From Bacteroidota bacterium (GTDB lineage Bacteria > Bacteroidota > Bacteroidia > Flavobacteriales > Flavobacteriaceae): DNA of 6,977 bases. Below are positions 6,950 through 6,977 of the stretch, in pieces. Position 1 is the first letter of the stretch; each line of letters opens with the position of its first letter. The stretch covers positions 1-6,977 of the forward strand of contig SBFL01000107.1 of NCBI GenBank assembly GCA_006227965.1, written 5' to 3'. The position numbers and the translations under genes are program-made. The notes under the pieces were generated by a model, which was given only the letters and a program-made list of their open reading frames with translations, was not told where the DNA came from and did not search any database.

Positions 6950-6967
6950 ATTATCTTTACTGATAAT
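6950..6967. repeat. Inverted repeat ATTATC-N6-GATAAT, candidate operator
   Basis: Perfect 6-bp half-sites ATTATC (6950-6955) and GATAAT (6962-6967) are separated by TTTACT, making an 18-bp dyad. An overlapping element of the same size, AATATT-N6-AATATT (6935-6952), lies beside it. The geometry suits a dimeric helix-turn-helix repressor. It does not look like the proteobacterial HutC operator that I know, and no regulator gene is in the window to pair with it. Confidence 0.35.
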
Positions 6968-6977
6968 TATGGGTTAT

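Larger units (their letters stand above)
6894..6977 (-). promoter_or_regulatory. AT-rich leader/promoter region of the hut operon (runs off the right edge)
   Basis: This is the only non-coding stretch of note: 84 bp with 20 G/C, against GC-rich genes around it. It must hold at least part of the control region for hutHIUG. No exact Bacteroidota promoter (TTTG, about 19 bp, TAnnTTTG) is visible toward hutH. The nearest -7 look-alike is TAATTTTA (minus strand, 6918 to 6911), 17 nt from the ATG, with no clear -33 partner. On the + strand, TTG (6929-6931), 20 bp, TATCTTTA (6952-6959) is a weak candidate for a promoter leading right, to a gene outside the window. Promoter content is inferred; exact elements are unsure. 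Confidence 0.45.

Overview
The window reads as chromosomal DNA of a Bacteroidota, most likely a flavobacterium with a fairly high GC content for that group (Robiginitalea-like; this is inferred from protein style and base composition, not from a search). The proteins resemble flavobacterial versions as I remember them. The starts lack Shine-Dalgarno sequences, as is usual in this phylum. Coding DNA is GC-rich, while the one real intergenic region is about 24% GC.

Layout from left to right: the 3' part of a homogentisate 1,2-dioxygenase gene (hmgA, + strand) enters from the left edge and lacks its first few dozen codons. Its last 9 bp overlap tail-to-tail with hutG. From there to base 6893 the minus strand carries one tight operon, transcribed right to left in the order hutH, hutI, hutU, hutG. 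The gaps between these genes are 4, 1 and 9 nt. The last 84 bp (6894-6977) form an AT-rich leader upstream of hutH, with phased repeats and an inverted repeat. It probably holds the hut promoter and operator, and possibly a divergent promoter.

The four hut genes make a complete route from histidine to glutamate. HutH removes ammonia to give urocanate, HutU hydrates it to imidazolonepropionate, HutI opens the ring to N-formimidoylglutamate, and HutG splits that to glutamate and formamide. No transporter or regulator is visible here. The convergent hmgA belongs to tyrosine and phenylalanine breakdown, so two amino-acid catabolic units meet end to end.

This is mainly a conventional catabolic locus and I found no undescribed system. 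The points worth a second look are a hairpin that places both convergent stop codons in and beside its loop, the long animal-type urocanase lacking the cysteine of bacterial urocanases, a 14-bp tandem duplication across the hutU stop, the repeats ahead of hutH, and three starts (hmgA, hutU, hutI) that a longest-ORF reading gets wrong.
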